A stretch of DNA of 64,000 nucleotides from Spirosoma telluris (GCA_003259005.1 QLII01000001.1:4046501-4110500); one strand, 5' to 3'; shown: positions 23,286 to 33,434, counted from the first letter of the stretch. Translations and numbers: made by a program. Notes: generated by a model not told the origin, from the letters alone.

Positions 23286-23933
23286 ATGAATCACCAGTTA
23301 CTAATCCGCGAGCAGCATGAGATAACGCCTGATTTAACCCTGCTCGATGCCGATGAACTCGCCCGCTACCAGCGCCTGATTAACCCACAAAAAAAACTGG
23401 AGTTCGTATCGGGCCGAGCGTTTCTGAAGCAGGTACTGGCCGAGCGGTTAGGCGTTTCACCAAACACCATTTCGCTCGCCATAACGGCTAGTGGCAAACC
23501 GTATTTACCGGCTCTCGCCAAAACGACCATGCCCTATTTCAACCTGTCGCACGCCAATGGTTACTACCTGATTGGCCTATCCAGCTTCCCGATTGGCGTC
23601 GATATTGAACAACCTAAAGCCATTGAGCTTACCCACGTTCGGCACTTCCTTAGCCCCGACGAATACCAGCAGCTAAAGAGCCTCCCCAAAGCCTTACACA
23701 CCCCCTTGTTCTTCCGGCTTTTTACGGACAAAGAAGCCTTTTTGAAAGCCACCGACAAAGGGTGGGCACTGGACGATATTCGGTTTCAACTGGAAAACCA
23801 ATACTGGAAACTAACCAACCCCGGCGATTCCTTCCAGTTCTACCAAACGGATTACAAGGACAGTTACGTGTCCGTTTGTCTGGACATGAACCCGATTCAT
23901 CCAAAAATTTCGACACCATCTGCCACCCGCTAA
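23286..23933 (+). CDS. Sfp/PfaE-type 4'-phosphopantetheinyl transferase
   Basis: The 215-residue protein carries the two Sfp-type magnesium and CoA-binding motifs, IGVDIEQP (about residue 100) and FTDKEAFLKATDKG (about 149), as well as the PYFNLSHANGYY segment. It should transfer phosphopantetheine from CoA to the serines of the two ACP domains in the PfaA-like subunit, filling the PfaE role. I use the ATG at 23286 rather than the in-frame one at 23178 because it follows the repeat array and gives a normal Sfp N-terminus. The stop is 13 bases before the next gene, suggesting cotranscription. Confidence 0.9.
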   Translation: MNHQLLIREQHEITPDLTLLDADELARYQRLINPQKKLEFVSGRAFLKQVLAERLGVSPNTISLAITASGKPYLPALAKTTMPYFNLSHANGYYLIGLSSFPIGVDIEQPKAIELTHVRHFLSPDEYQQLKSLPKALHTPLFFRLFTDKEAFLKATDKGWALDDIRFQLENQYWKLTNPGDSFQFYQTDYKDSYVSVCLDMNPIHPKISTPSATR

Positions 23934-23946
23934 CCCGATAAACGCC

Positions 23947-24783
23947 ATGTCTACCCAGCCCGTTATCACCCTAAAATCGGCGGCTGATCTTAGTGCTACC
24001 GAGATTGCCGATTGCTACGCACTGATTGCCCGTACCGGTTTTTTCTTCGAGCCCGGTTATCTGGAAGCGGCCCACGTGGCACGCAACCCAACTATGGTAC
24101 TTGCTCATCAGAACGGGCGGCTGGTTGGGGTACAATCGTATTCATTCTACCAGGTTCAAACGCCCTTTCGACGCCGGAAGATGCCTTTTCTGTACGGAGG
24201 AATCAGTTTTCAGGATAGTACGGTCGTTGGGCGCGGCATTGCCCATCGCATGTCGGTGAGCTACATGCGGCACGCGCTGGGGCCGTTCTGGATGCTTCGA
24301 TCCTACGCATTTCTATTTCGAACCCCCAACCCTAAACTCATGCAGATCATGAGCTTACAGCATAAACTCTATCTGCCGAACAGCAATCGGCTTACGCAAA
24401 CACTGATTCGGTTTGCCAGGGAGTTTGCGCAACGAGAGCGAGCCATTCGGTACATGATTGATGATCAGTTGGTCGTACACACGCCTGATGACGAACGAAC
24501 GCCAACCGAAATCACTGACCAATGGCCCTTGTTTTATCGGGCTTCGCAGGAATCGTTCAATAAGTTAGTCTTTGACCTGAAACTGATCGTTCAGGAAGAA
24601 GATCGTCTGTATCTGACAGATAACTACCTGCTGGTACTGGGCCGATCTTCGCGCGTTGAGCTGCTGAAAGCGATCTGGAAACTCGGTAGCCGGTGGCTGA
24701 GCAAACGGTTAGGGGCATCTACGAAATCAACGCTTCCAGAACAGACTGGCGCTTACGCAGACACGCCCTCCCTTCAGGGCTAA
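23947..24783 (+). CDS. Conserved protein of unknown function in the lipid synthase cluster
   Basis: The 278-residue product has no motif I can assign firmly. It is basic in its C-terminal third and has no signal peptide or clear transmembrane helix. Segments such as ALIARTGFFFEPGYLEAAH and NPTMVLAHQNGRLVGVQSYS look like the start of a GNAT-type N-acyltransferase fold (a beta strand with GRLVGV). This is only a resemblance and I cannot see an acetyl-CoA pyrophosphate loop. Tight linkage (13 bases) to the phosphopantetheinyl transferase suggests a role in making or offloading the synthase product. Its stop codon lies within a long inverted repeat. Confidence 0.6.
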   Translation: MSTQPVITLKSAADLSATEIADCYALIARTGFFFEPGYLEAAHVARNPTMVLAHQNGRLVGVQSYSFYQVQTPFRRRKMPFLYGGISFQDSTVVGRGIAHRMSVSYMRHALGPFWMLRSYAFLFRTPNPKLMQIMSLQHKLYLPNSNRLTQTLIRFAREFAQRERAIRYMIDDQLVVHTPDDERTPTEITDQWPLFYRASQESFNKLVFDLKLIVQEEDRLYLTDNYLLVLGRSSRVELLKAIWKLGSRWLSKRLGASTKSTLPEQTGAYADTPSLQG

Positions 24784-24913
24784 TCGTGTATTGTCTCCGA
24801 CAGCATCCCTGCTGTCGAGCCGTTAGGCTAAAAAAATATCGGCAAGCGTTCATCGGCTAAATCTAGCCTGACGGCTTGACAGCAGGGATGCTGTCAGAGA
24901 CAATACACGATTA
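24781..24913. repeat. Long imperfect inverted repeat (MITE-like), 50-bp arms
   Basis: The arms at 24781-24830 and 24864-24913 match as inverted repeats at 47 of 50 positions. Each arm contains its own smaller hairpin (GACAGCATCCCTGCTGTC type), so the whole can fold as a cruciform. It begins at the stop codon of the preceding gene. It has no coding content and resembles a non-autonomous miniature element or REP pair; it could also terminate transcription inside the cluster. Confidence 0.75.
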
Positions 24914-24988
24914 GCTTTCGTAGAGAGGCTATAACAGCCCTATCCACCCATACGGGCTATTTGTGTATTCATAAAAATACGTTCAGGA

Positions 24989-26569
24989 ATGAGCAAGAAA
25001 AAGATACTGATTTTTGGGGGAGGCATCTCCGGCCTAACCGTTGCCCATGAGTGTATCCAGCAGGGGTTTGAGGTGCATCTGTATGAAAAAAAGAAGTATT
25101 GTGGGGGCAAAGCATTTGGACTCAAAAATGAAGATGGCCTGCATATCGAGCACTCCATTCGCGTCTATGGATCGAGCTACCACCATTTGTTCCAGACCTT
25201 ACGGGAGATTCCTACGACCAACGGAAAATCCGTTTTCGACCATCTGACGGGTTTACCGGGAGTTATACTGGCCTCTTGGGAAAATCCTTCCCGAAATCAG
25301 CTCCTGCCTACAGCCTACGCCACCCCCAAAATACGCAAACTGCTGGTCCTGCTACGAATTCTGCGAAGCTGGCATATTACTACCCGTGAAGCAATCCAGT
25401 TTATTCGCCTGGCGATGGACTTTGCCATCCGTAGCGATGCCCGGAAGGCTCGACTCTATAGCCAAAAAAGCTTTGCCGAGTATGCCCGACTGGATGCCTA
25501 TTCAGAAGCCTTCCGGCAATTTCTTACCGCACTGCTCGATATTACGGTGGCCGCCAAACCCTATGCATCAGCAGACGTAATCCTGCCTTTATTGAACAGG
25601 ATACTGCTCCCCGGTACAGTGGCCGGTATTTCATCGAGTATGAACGTTATGAACGGTCCCACGAATGAGCGATTTATTGATCCCTGGGTCACGTATTTAA
25701 AAAGCCTGGGTGTTCAGTTTCACATGACCAGTTCGCTCGATGAAGTCGTTATCGAAGCGGATCAGGTAACTCGTGTAGTGGTTAATCAAACGGACGTTAC
25801 CGAAGCGGACGCCTTTGTGCTGGCACTTCCTTATCAGCACGTAACCCGTCTGGTACCGAGCCTTCATCTACCCAAAAAAAACCACCGCGAGTGGAGTTTT
25901 AGTTACCAGTTTTACCTGCGTGACGTGCCTCCCGACTTAGTGACCAGGCAGACATTTAACCTAGTACTGGACTCACCCTGGAAACTGGTTTATTGCATCG
26001 AATCGGAACCTCTCTGGAAAAATGTTGACTTTCGGCCCGATGTTCGGGGCATACTGTCTGTCACCCTGTCGAATGTCGATACGCCGGGACTCCTGACCCA
26101 TAAACCTCTGCACGCGTGTACCGATCACGAAGTCCAGGCTGAACTACTTCACCAGATTGGCTTTACGTATCCAGAACTTATCCTGGAATCCCGGCTGGAC
26201 GCAACGGTGGCCTATCTACCCGAAGCGACCTATCAGCAACGCCAAGCGGAATTTATAGGCTGGGACAGTTTTCCACCCAATGAGCACGGCTATCGATGGC
26301 TGACGGACAGTACGCTGTTTATTCCCGAAGCAACAGATGGGTCAGCGATTTCGGTAGAAACTAACCTCCCCAATCTTTTTTTGGCGGGTGAATTTATTTA
26401 CACATCTTACCGCATACCTACGATGGAGCAGGCGAATGAGTCGGGGAAGCTATGCACCGCTAGTATTTGCCGATATTTCGGACGTTCTTACGATAAAGCA
26501 GGTCAAAAACGTCCTGAGCCACCATTCCGAAGCCTTCGCCGAATCGACCAATGGCTTCATAGGCGATAA
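24989..26569 (+). CDS. FAD-dependent amine-oxidase/phytoene-desaturase-like oxidoreductase
   Basis: The 526-residue protein opens with a dinucleotide-binding fold (ILIFGGGISGLTVAHE, then VHLYEKKKYCGGKA), the signature of the flavin amine oxidase, carotenoid desaturase and HpnE-like superfamily. The C-terminal flavin-contact segment NLFLAGEFIYTSYRIPTMEQ fits the same family. It lacks a signal peptide and membrane anchor. Homologous folds include phytoene desaturases and a fatty-acid double-bond isomerase of propionibacteria. Given its place downstream of a polyene-capable lipid synthase, I infer that it desaturates or isomerises the acyl product; this is not shown by sequence alone. It is preceded by the inverted repeat at 24781. 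Confidence 0.82.
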   Translation: MSKKKILIFGGGISGLTVAHECIQQGFEVHLYEKKKYCGGKAFGLKNEDGLHIEHSIRVYGSSYHHLFQTLREIPTTNGKSVFDHLTGLPGVILASWENPSRNQLLPTAYATPKIRKLLVLLRILRSWHITTREAIQFIRLAMDFAIRSDARKARLYSQKSFAEYARLDAYSEAFRQFLTALLDITVAAKPYASADVILPLLNRILLPGTVAGISSSMNVMNGPTNERFIDPWVTYLKSLGVQFHMTSSLDEVVIEADQVTRVVVNQTDVTEADAFVLALPYQHVTRLVPSLHLPKKNHREWSFSYQFYLRDVPPDLVTRQTFNLVLDSPWKLVYCIESEPLWKNVDFRPDVRGILSVTLSNVDTPGLLTHKPLHACTDHEVQAELLHQIGFTYPELILESRLDATVAYLPEATYQQRQAEFIGWDSFPPNEHGYRWLTDSTLFIPEATDGSAISVETNLPNLFLAGEFIYTSYRIPTMEQANESGKLCTASICRYFGRSYDKAGQKRPEPPFRSLRRIDQWLHRR

Positions 26570-26582
26570 GAGGTTGTGGGTT

Positions 26583-26685
26583 CTGTAGATTCCTATGGAT
26601 TCTCAAGAATCTACAGAGTCAAAAGAATCTACAGAATCCATAAGAATCCACAGAATCCATAAGAATCCACAGAATCAATAGAATC
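26583..26685. repeat. GATTC/GAATC intergenic repeat array 3
   Basis: This is the densest copy. GATTC occurs at 26588 and 26598, and GAATC at 26607, 26625, 26634, 26644, 26653, 26663, 26672 and 26681, with 9-10 base spacing from 26625 on. A 10-bp perfect hairpin (CTGTAGATTC at 26583, GAATCTACAG at 26607) sits at its left end. The array runs to within two bases of the next ATG. Confidence 0.8.
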
Positions 26686-26686
26686 C

Positions 26687-28366
26687 ATGTCAATCAATAG
26701 CAAACCGCATCCCGACAGTAGGCCGTTTATTGATTACTTCTATAAATGGGAGCACGAAAAAGCCGATCAGGTGTATCTGCGGCAACCCCTGGGCGATACG
26801 TATATTGACTATACCTGGCAGGAGGTTGGTCGGCAGGCTCGCTCCATGGCGGCCTACCTGCGCTCCCTTAATCTGCCCCGGCAAAGTCCTATTGGTCTGG
26901 TCTCAAAAAACTGTCCGCACTGGCTCATTGCCGACATTGCGATTCTCATCAGTGGACATATATCCGTTCCTTTCTACCCAACTTTAACCGCCGATCAGCT
27001 CCACTCAGTGCTGGAACATAGCCAGTGTACGGTGCTATTTGTGGGGAAAGTGGACAATTGGAGTAGTATGCAGACGGGTGTCCCAACGAACGTTTTATGC
27101 ATCGCCTTTCCCGAGAACCAGCCGGATGCCAAACTACGGCCCTGGGATGACATCCTGACAACGTACACACCCATGATCGACAGTCCGAAACCAAAACTGG
27201 ACGACCTGTTTACGATCGTCTATACATCGGGCACGACCGGCACCCCCAAAGGTGTTATGCTCGACTATCGGGCTGCCGCCCAGGTTGCCGAATGGGCCCG
27301 TGCCAAGACCTTTCAGGACTTAGTGGGTGCACGTTTTTTCTCGTACTTACCCCTTTGCCACGTAGCCGAGCGCAACATTGTCGAAGCCATTGGTCTGATT
27401 ACGGGCGGCACTATTTATTTTGTCGAGTCCCTCGCGACTTTCTCCAAAAACCTGGCCGCTGCTCGCCCAACCCATTTTTTGGCCGTTCCCCGTATCTGGA
27501 CAAAATTTCAGCAGGGTATTCTGGCCAATATGCCCCAAGCCAGGTTGGATAGGCTCCTCCGGATACCCATCGTCTCCAGCCTGGTTAAGCGAAAAATCCG
27601 TCAGCGTCTGGGACTTAATGATACCGTCATGATTCTGACCGGGGCAGCTCCTACCCCGATTCCGCTGATCCGGTGGTTTCGCCGATTAGGGATTTGTATT
27701 CAGGAAAACTACGGGATGACCGAAAATCTGGGAGCCGTTTCTATGATGCCTGCCGACCAGATCAAGGATGGAACCGTGGGGCGGGTCAATGACGGCATGA
27801 ACGTTCGAATTGATCCGGATACGGGTGAAATCCTCACGCAGGCAGCCTGGAATATGCGGGGCTACTATCGCGATCCAGAACTAACCGCCAAAACCCTGAC
27901 CGCCGACAACTGGCTTCACACCGGTGACCTAGGTGAACTGGACAGTGAGGGCTATCTCCGAATTACGGGGCGGCTTAACGATTTGTACAAAAGTGCAAAA
28001 GGCGAATTTATTAGTCCTGCAAAACTGGAATTCGGGTTTAGTGAAAATCAACTGGTTGACCAGATTTGTGTGCTGGGACCCCAGCTACCCCAGCCGATTG
28101 CCTTACTGGTTCTTTCGGAAATTGGGCAAAAGACGCACCCAGGCGAGGTGGCTACTAGCTTGACGGATACGCTAACAGCTTTCAATAACCAATTGCAGGC
28201 TTATGAGCGCATCAAGAAAGTTATCCTTGTCAAAGATACTTGGAGTGTGGACAATAACCTGATGACACCCACCCTGAAAATCAAAAGAAAGGAGATCGAA
28301 AAACGCTACCTGTCAACAATAAACGCCTGGTATGATCAGGATGATGTTGTCGTGTGGGAAGCCTGA
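26687..28366 (+). CDS. Long-chain acyl-CoA/acyl-ACP synthetase (AMP-binding family)
   Basis: The 559-residue enzyme is an ANL-superfamily adenylating enzyme. The P-loop-like motif TIVYTSGTTGTPKGVML, the ENYGMTE motif, the adenosine-binding LHTGDLGELDSEGYLRI and the hinge GRLNDLYKSAKGEFISP are all present and in order. Sequence style resembles FadD15-type long-chain fatty acyl-CoA ligases. It probably activates a fatty acid by forming acyl-AMP, either to prime the synthase or to reactivate released product. It is the last gene in the co-directional cluster and is followed by an inverted repeat before the convergent gene. Confidence 0.9.
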   Translation: MSINSKPHPDSRPFIDYFYKWEHEKADQVYLRQPLGDTYIDYTWQEVGRQARSMAAYLRSLNLPRQSPIGLVSKNCPHWLIADIAILISGHISVPFYPTLTADQLHSVLEHSQCTVLFVGKVDNWSSMQTGVPTNVLCIAFPENQPDAKLRPWDDILTTYTPMIDSPKPKLDDLFTIVYTSGTTGTPKGVMLDYRAAAQVAEWARAKTFQDLVGARFFSYLPLCHVAERNIVEAIGLITGGTIYFVESLATFSKNLAAARPTHFLAVPRIWTKFQQGILANMPQARLDRLLRIPIVSSLVKRKIRQRLGLNDTVMILTGAAPTPIPLIRWFRRLGICIQENYGMTENLGAVSMMPADQIKDGTVGRVNDGMNVRIDPDTGEILTQAAWNMRGYYRDPELTAKTLTADNWLHTGDLGELDSEGYLRITGRLNDLYKSAKGEFISPAKLEFGFSENQLVDQICVLGPQLPQPIALLVLSEIGQKTHPGEVATSLTDTLTAFNNQLQAYERIKKVILVKDTWSVDNNLMTPTLKIKRKEIEKRYLSTINAWYDQDDVVVWEA

Positions 28367-28382
28367 TTTTGGCATAAAGAAT

Positions 28383-28440
28383 TAATGTACAATGAATAAT
28401 GAATAATGCCAGGATGCTGACCATTATCCATTGTACATTA
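28383..28440. terminator. Inverted repeat between convergent genes (probable bidirectional terminator)
   Basis: Two 19-base arms (28383-28401 and 28422-28440) match with one mismatch. They lie between the end of the acyl-CoA synthetase gene and the end of the leftward surface-protein gene. There is no long T-run. Confidence 0.55.
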
Positions 28441-28446
28441 TCCACA

Positions 28447-31400
28447 TCACAACCCATTAATAATCCGGGCATACACGTTATTGGCCGAATTGCCATCGTA
28501 GGTTTGCGAAGCATCATCCTTCACATTGATGGTAATGCTGGATACGCTACCGGGACTGGCCGTCGTTCGGGTAATGGTAAAGCCTAAGGTTGTTTTGCCA
28601 TTGGCGGCAATGGTTTGTCCTTGATTAATGGTCAGCGTTAATTGACGATCAGCAAGATTATCGGTAACGGCCCACTTCGTATTATCTACAGCCGTTGGGT
28701 TTTCCACACTACCCGAAACGTCAATTGTCGTCAACGAATTAGCATACGAAACGATATAGCCAACGGGTGCTGTGATGGTAATCACAATCGAACCGCCAGG
28801 AGTTGGCAATCCGCCAACTTCATTCAAATTGATAATGAAATTGCGTGTAGCGTCCGGACCACTATCAGCAAAATTCGCCTGAGGCAGAATCAATGTAGGT
28901 GTCAGATCGGCTTTGACAGGTGCCCCAAGTGTCGCTATATCACTGCGAAACTTCTTGACGTTATTTTGGGATAGCTCCTTGGCAATGGTTCCGTCGTTGT
29001 AATAAACCGCATCCCCATTATCGATCAGCACCTGAATCTGGCTATTGTCCGCCAAGGTAGCAGGCATCTCCACAATAGACTCAAAACTACCGTTTACAGC
29101 CAGTGTTGACAGATTATCATGCCGAAGCATCGGCGCATCCGTTGGCATGCCTGTCCAGGTATAGAGTCTAAAATTGTTGGGAGGGGTACCCGTATCGCTA
29201 CCTGCTGGCCCGGCAATGATGAGGTATTGATTCGCGGCATTTTTCCGGATTTCCCGAATGCCACGCCCACCTAAGTCAAGCTCGATGGGTGCGCCAAACG
29301 TAGCTGATCCCTGCACTCCGCCATTGACGGCCAAAATACTGGTCAAATTCGTAACTGGAATGACTAAAGCCATTGCCCGAGCGGGTAACGGTACCTGCGG
29401 GGCGCGAAAGCCAATGTACACCGTACTCCCATCCGGAGCAAACTCCGCCCCTTCAATGTTGTAGCCAATCGTGGATTTCGAGTCAACAGCCGCATCCGCA
29501 CTGGCTTGCAGACCGTAATAATTAGCCCCTTTTCCATGAACGTTATTCACATCCCAGGCAATAATGTCTTCGCGCAGGTAATCATACCGACTCACGTAAG
29601 CCAGCGTTGTATTGGCTCCGTTCAGGGTCACATCCGTTGCAAATACCCGGTCGCGGTTCGGGCGTGCCCCCCTCCTTCTTTATTGCTTTGTGAGCCAATC
29701 CAATAAATGCGATTTCCTGAAATCACGGACGCTTCAATATCCACTTCGCGAGGTACTCCTCCTGATACATCCGGTAAGGCCAACGACGAGCTATAGTCGA
29801 AGCCATTGATTGGCAAACCGGAGTTCTGGCGGTTGTAGAGTCGTAAGACCTGGCTTTCGTCGTCACCAACGAGCATGTAGGTAGCATCGACTACAATCGC
29901 AGTTGAGGCATCACTTGCGCCAGTATGAAACCGGGTCGAGCTGGGCGTGGTCGAAGCCGCCGATGCTGCGTAATTAATTGCGTAGTTCGCGGTGTTCGTA
30001 CCATCCGACACGACCACCGTTACTGTAGCATAGCCAACACCGGCAGGCGTAATTTTGAGATTCCGTAGTGCATCGGTTCCAGAAAAAACCAGATTAGCGT
30101 TTGGCGCTACTGCCTGATTGCTGCTACTCGCTGTCAGTGTCAGGTTGCTGGCAGGAGTGTCGGCATCAGCTACGCTAAAGCTCACACCAATTGTACTGGC
30201 CGGATCAGTTGGGTCATTAATGACTCCACTGATCGTTGGCAAATTCAGGTAAGCGGTATTGGTACTGGCAACCTGGATCGTTGGAGCAGCACCAGCCGCT
30301 ACGTCGTTGTCCAGAATCGTTACGGGCACACTACGCACAGTAGCGGCATTGTAACCAGCATCACTACTGCTGATTCCATGCGTGATTGTCATTGACTGGA
30401 TTCCCTCCACCAGAGCATCGTCAACAGCAGTAACGGTAACCGTCTGGGCTGTACCAAAGTTAGCGGGTGTAAAGGTCAACGACGTTGGGTTCACTGTTAA
30501 TTGAGAACCTGGAGCAGGTGTAACAATCACGTCGGCCGTTGGTGCATTAGCCAGGGCTACGGTATAGGTACTGGCTGCACCCCCTTCGGCTACCGTAAGA
30601 CTGGTACCGGCGAAGGTGACAAGGGTACGCGGAACAGGGGTGAAATACCCACCGGGGTTGCCAATATCTCCATTCGTGGCTGCATAGGAAAACTGAGCAT
30701 CATTAATTGTGGATAGTACCCAGCCTGCAATCGTATTCGTACCCAGATTGGCGCGCTGCGTCCAGCCACTGATAGCCTGCGTCCGAATGGTACCAGCGGG
30801 CGTGGTACCCTGATCATTATAGGTCAACCGATCAACCTGCGCATTGGCTCCATCATAGAGGTTGATTTCGTCGGCACGGGCAAGGTTTTCGATATTGTTA
30901 CCAATAATTTTCACGGTTGTAGGTAGCCCCCAGAGTGTACGGAAGGCACTCGCTGAAACCTCTGTGATAATAGCTGATTCGTTGGGCTGAAGCGTGCCGA
31001 AGGGTGTCAGCGAAAGTACGCCTGGCGTGCGGTGGCTATCATCGAAACTCCAGCCAGTCATATCGACAGGCGTATTTCCTACGTTGGTTATTTCGATAAA
31101 TTCACCGCCACCTGCTCCTGGGTTATACATGTATTCTGTGATCCGAATTTGGCCTGGTGTACCAGGCGTATTGACCGATACCGAAAATGTTGTACTTATT
31201 GTGTTGCTGGCGGGGTCAGTCGCAACGATAGTCACTGTCTGTACGCCCGTTGCCGTAGGGTTCCACTAATAATACGGGTGATGTTATCGGCGGATAACCC
31301 ATTGCTCAAGCCCGTAATAGCGTAGCTTAGCGTTTGGCTTTCGGGGTCCGTAAAGGCAGGAACCGTAAAGCTAAACGCCGTTCCAACAGTGGCCACCTGA

Positions 31401-32922
31401 TTAGCTATCGATGGCGCTATAGGCGGTAGATTGTCCGAGCCAATGGCCGTCGTGACGGCCGCAGCGGAGTTATTGGTTTCATTATTCTCGGCAATGGTAT
31501 TCGATGGATCGACCAGGGCAGTTCCGCTCATAAGCGCACCCGTTACCGTTGGCGTTACGTTTACGGTCAGCGTCGTACTGGCTCCCGCAGCGAGCGCTCC
31601 ACCCGAAAATGTTACAATACCTCCCGATTCACTACCCGTGAACCCACCGGCGTCGCCTGTTGAATTGTAGGTAGCACTGGCCGAAGCAGGCAACGCAAAC
31701 TGAACAGCAATCCCCGATGCACTGCTATTCCCCTTATTACTAACAACCAGTGAATAATTGATCGGTTGGTTGAGTGTAGCCGAAGTTGGAGCAGAAAGAC
31801 CGATGGTTAGATCCGGGCTTATGGGGGCAAACGCAATCCCCCGGAAAGCGGTGTTAGCAGGAGCCGTTGCCACTAAGGTTCCGGCTGCGGTTATGGCCGT
31901 TGTTGCACCCGTAATGGTTGCATTATAGACTGCTACATCGGTTACTTTGTAAATCGTATTGCCAGCATTCGTACCCAGCGTCGTATACAAATCGACCGCA
32001 TCACCGTTCACGGCACCCGTCAGTCCTGTCACTCCGCCAGTTACACTACCCCGTGCCGTCCAGACAGTTCCATTATAACTATACTTAAGAATACCGTTTG
32101 TCTGGTCGGCAATATAGAGCAGATCAACACCAGCAACTGCGGGGTCACGGTCAAAGAAAACGAACGCATAGGCGTTGGACGCGCCTGCCTGTAAGGTTGT
32201 GGTTTGGCCCGTGGTGGTTGGCAGGCCCGTTCCTATCGACGATACACCCGTAAACGATCCCGTACTGGAAGAAACATATAGCTGATTAGTATAGATACCA
32301 ACAATACGGGTATTGGTCGGTGCTGAACTAAGCTGTACGCCCCGTCGGTTGCGCCAAGTGTTGTGTAGCGTACCCCACCCAGCGTACTTGTCGTAGCTGT
32401 TCCGGCCGTCCAGAACTGAGTACCATCATTGGAAACCGCAGATCGAATATTATTTGTATTGTAGGCCCCTGATTGAGGTAAAATCGTCGTGGTATTGATA
32501 TTCCGGGCGGCATCAACCCGGCCCACAACCCGGTTAATACCAGTTGCACTGGCAACACCAGCGGTGGCTACGGCGGCATCATAGCCAACAAGGACAAGAT
32601 AACGACCATCGGCTGATCGATTGAGGGCTCCCTCTGAACCAGCTGATCCGCTCATGGTCAGTCGGGCATTGGCACCGGATGCTGCTGTTGGCATTGGCAG
32701 GGTGTTGATCGCTGCCCCGCCAGAAGGACTATATTCGACCAGGTTAATTGGGGTTGCGGTACTACTTAATGGAGTAGTGCCGTCGCCTACCCGTAACACA
32801 ACGAGATTTCCTGGGGTATACTGTGCAAAAAGAGGTGGTGCAAACATTGCTCCTGCGCCGAGCAGTAACGATGCAGTTACTAACAATACTCGCATACGTT
32901 GAGTCCGTAGAGTCTGTTTCAT
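28447..32922 (-). CDS. Large secreted protein with CARDB/Ig, LTD and Calx-beta domains (three frameshifts)
   Basis: Repairing three one-base losses gives one 1492-residue protein. It has a signal peptide (VLLVTASLLLGAGAMFAPPLFAQ). A ~330-residue propeller-like region is followed by a CARDB-type domain (DLTIGLSAPTSATLNQPINY) and a cadherin/He_PIG-like Ig domain. A lamin-tail domain comes next (ITEYMYNPGAGGGEFIEITN), then a Calx-beta domain (LTVAEGGAASTYTVAL, ending in TILDND). Another propeller-like and conserved-repeat region completes the C-terminus. Such proteins are exported and may bind DNA, calcium or matrix; a catalytic site is not seen. The breaks are at 32340-32343, 31258-31260 and 29667-29672, all C/G homopolymers. 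Confidence 0.78.
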
Positions 32923-33169
32923 AAAGGGTTATAATTTCTCTTTTGCAAAGCTACTACCCCCTTTCTGGCCTTATGTTACCCTATCATTATGTTCCAAAAC
33001 ATCCTAGATAATGATTATATAATAATTACCTCTTTACGATATAGAGCATTTCAGCCCATAAAATCACCTTCCACCGAACCAGAGAGATCCCTATAACCTA
33101 TTGCTGATTATCCAGGCGGCCAACGTGTATACACAGGACATTAGAAGCTGAGAATCTGTAAAATACTGC
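32923..33169. other. AT-rich intergenic region
   Basis: This stretch holds the promoter region of the leftward surface-protein gene and no open frame I can support. It is markedly richer in A+T than the neighbouring genes. I see no repeat or RNA gene in it. Confidence 0.5.
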
Positions 33170-33203
33170 AAAAAAAAGAGACCAAAGTTGGTCTCTTTTT
33201 TTC
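33170..33203 (-). terminator. Bidirectional-looking rho-independent terminator
   Basis: An 8-9 bp perfect stem (AGAGACCA/TGGTCTCT) is flanked by seven As on the left and seven Ts on the right, so it can end transcription in either direction. On the minus strand it lies about 60 bases past the stop of the small ORF at 33261-33407. No plus-strand gene lies upstream within 240 bases. Confidence 0.75.
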
Positions 33204-33260
33204 TTTTCTCTTAACCTAATCTACAATATATTTTTCTTTAAATTTATTAAGTATCAGTAT

Positions 33261-33407
33261 TTACAAAAGATAAAATAATAAGACAGGAACTACTAAAAAT
33301 AGAAATAGAAATAGAATAAATAAAGCCTTCCATCGCCAATGGTAATTAACATATCGACTATTACCAGCGACTAAATTCATCAACTCGTTCACCCAATGGC
33401 TAAACAT
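33261..33407 (-). CDS. Possible small membrane protein (48 aa)
   Basis: A short minus-strand frame encodes 48 residues. The N-terminal half is polar and aromatic (MFSHWVNELMNLVAGN), and the C-terminal half is a single strongly hydrophobic helix (ALFILFLFLFLVVPVLLFYL). It is supported by context. A perfect TAnnTTTG -7 element (TACCTTTG on the minus strand, 33435-33442) lies 28 bases upstream, and a terminator lies just downstream, making a compact single-gene transcription unit. No family is recognised; a membrane-active peptide or small regulator is possible. There is no Shine-Dalgarno sequence and no conservation test was possible. The stop position could be off by one base because of the long A-rich run there. 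Confidence 0.35.
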   Translation of the reverse strand: MFSHWVNELMNLVAGNSRYVNYHWRWKALFILFLFLFLVVPVLLFYLL

Positions 33408-33434
33408 TCGGTAACTACTTTATCTGTGATGCCA

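Noticed and set aside
23947..24783. Confident assignment as a GNAT acetyltransferase
   Set aside because: Only a loose resemblance in the N-terminal third; the acetyl-CoA binding loop is not visible.
26583..26685. CRISPR array or satellite in the GAATC repeats
   Set aside because: The 9-10 base period has no spacers, and polarity inverts within the array.
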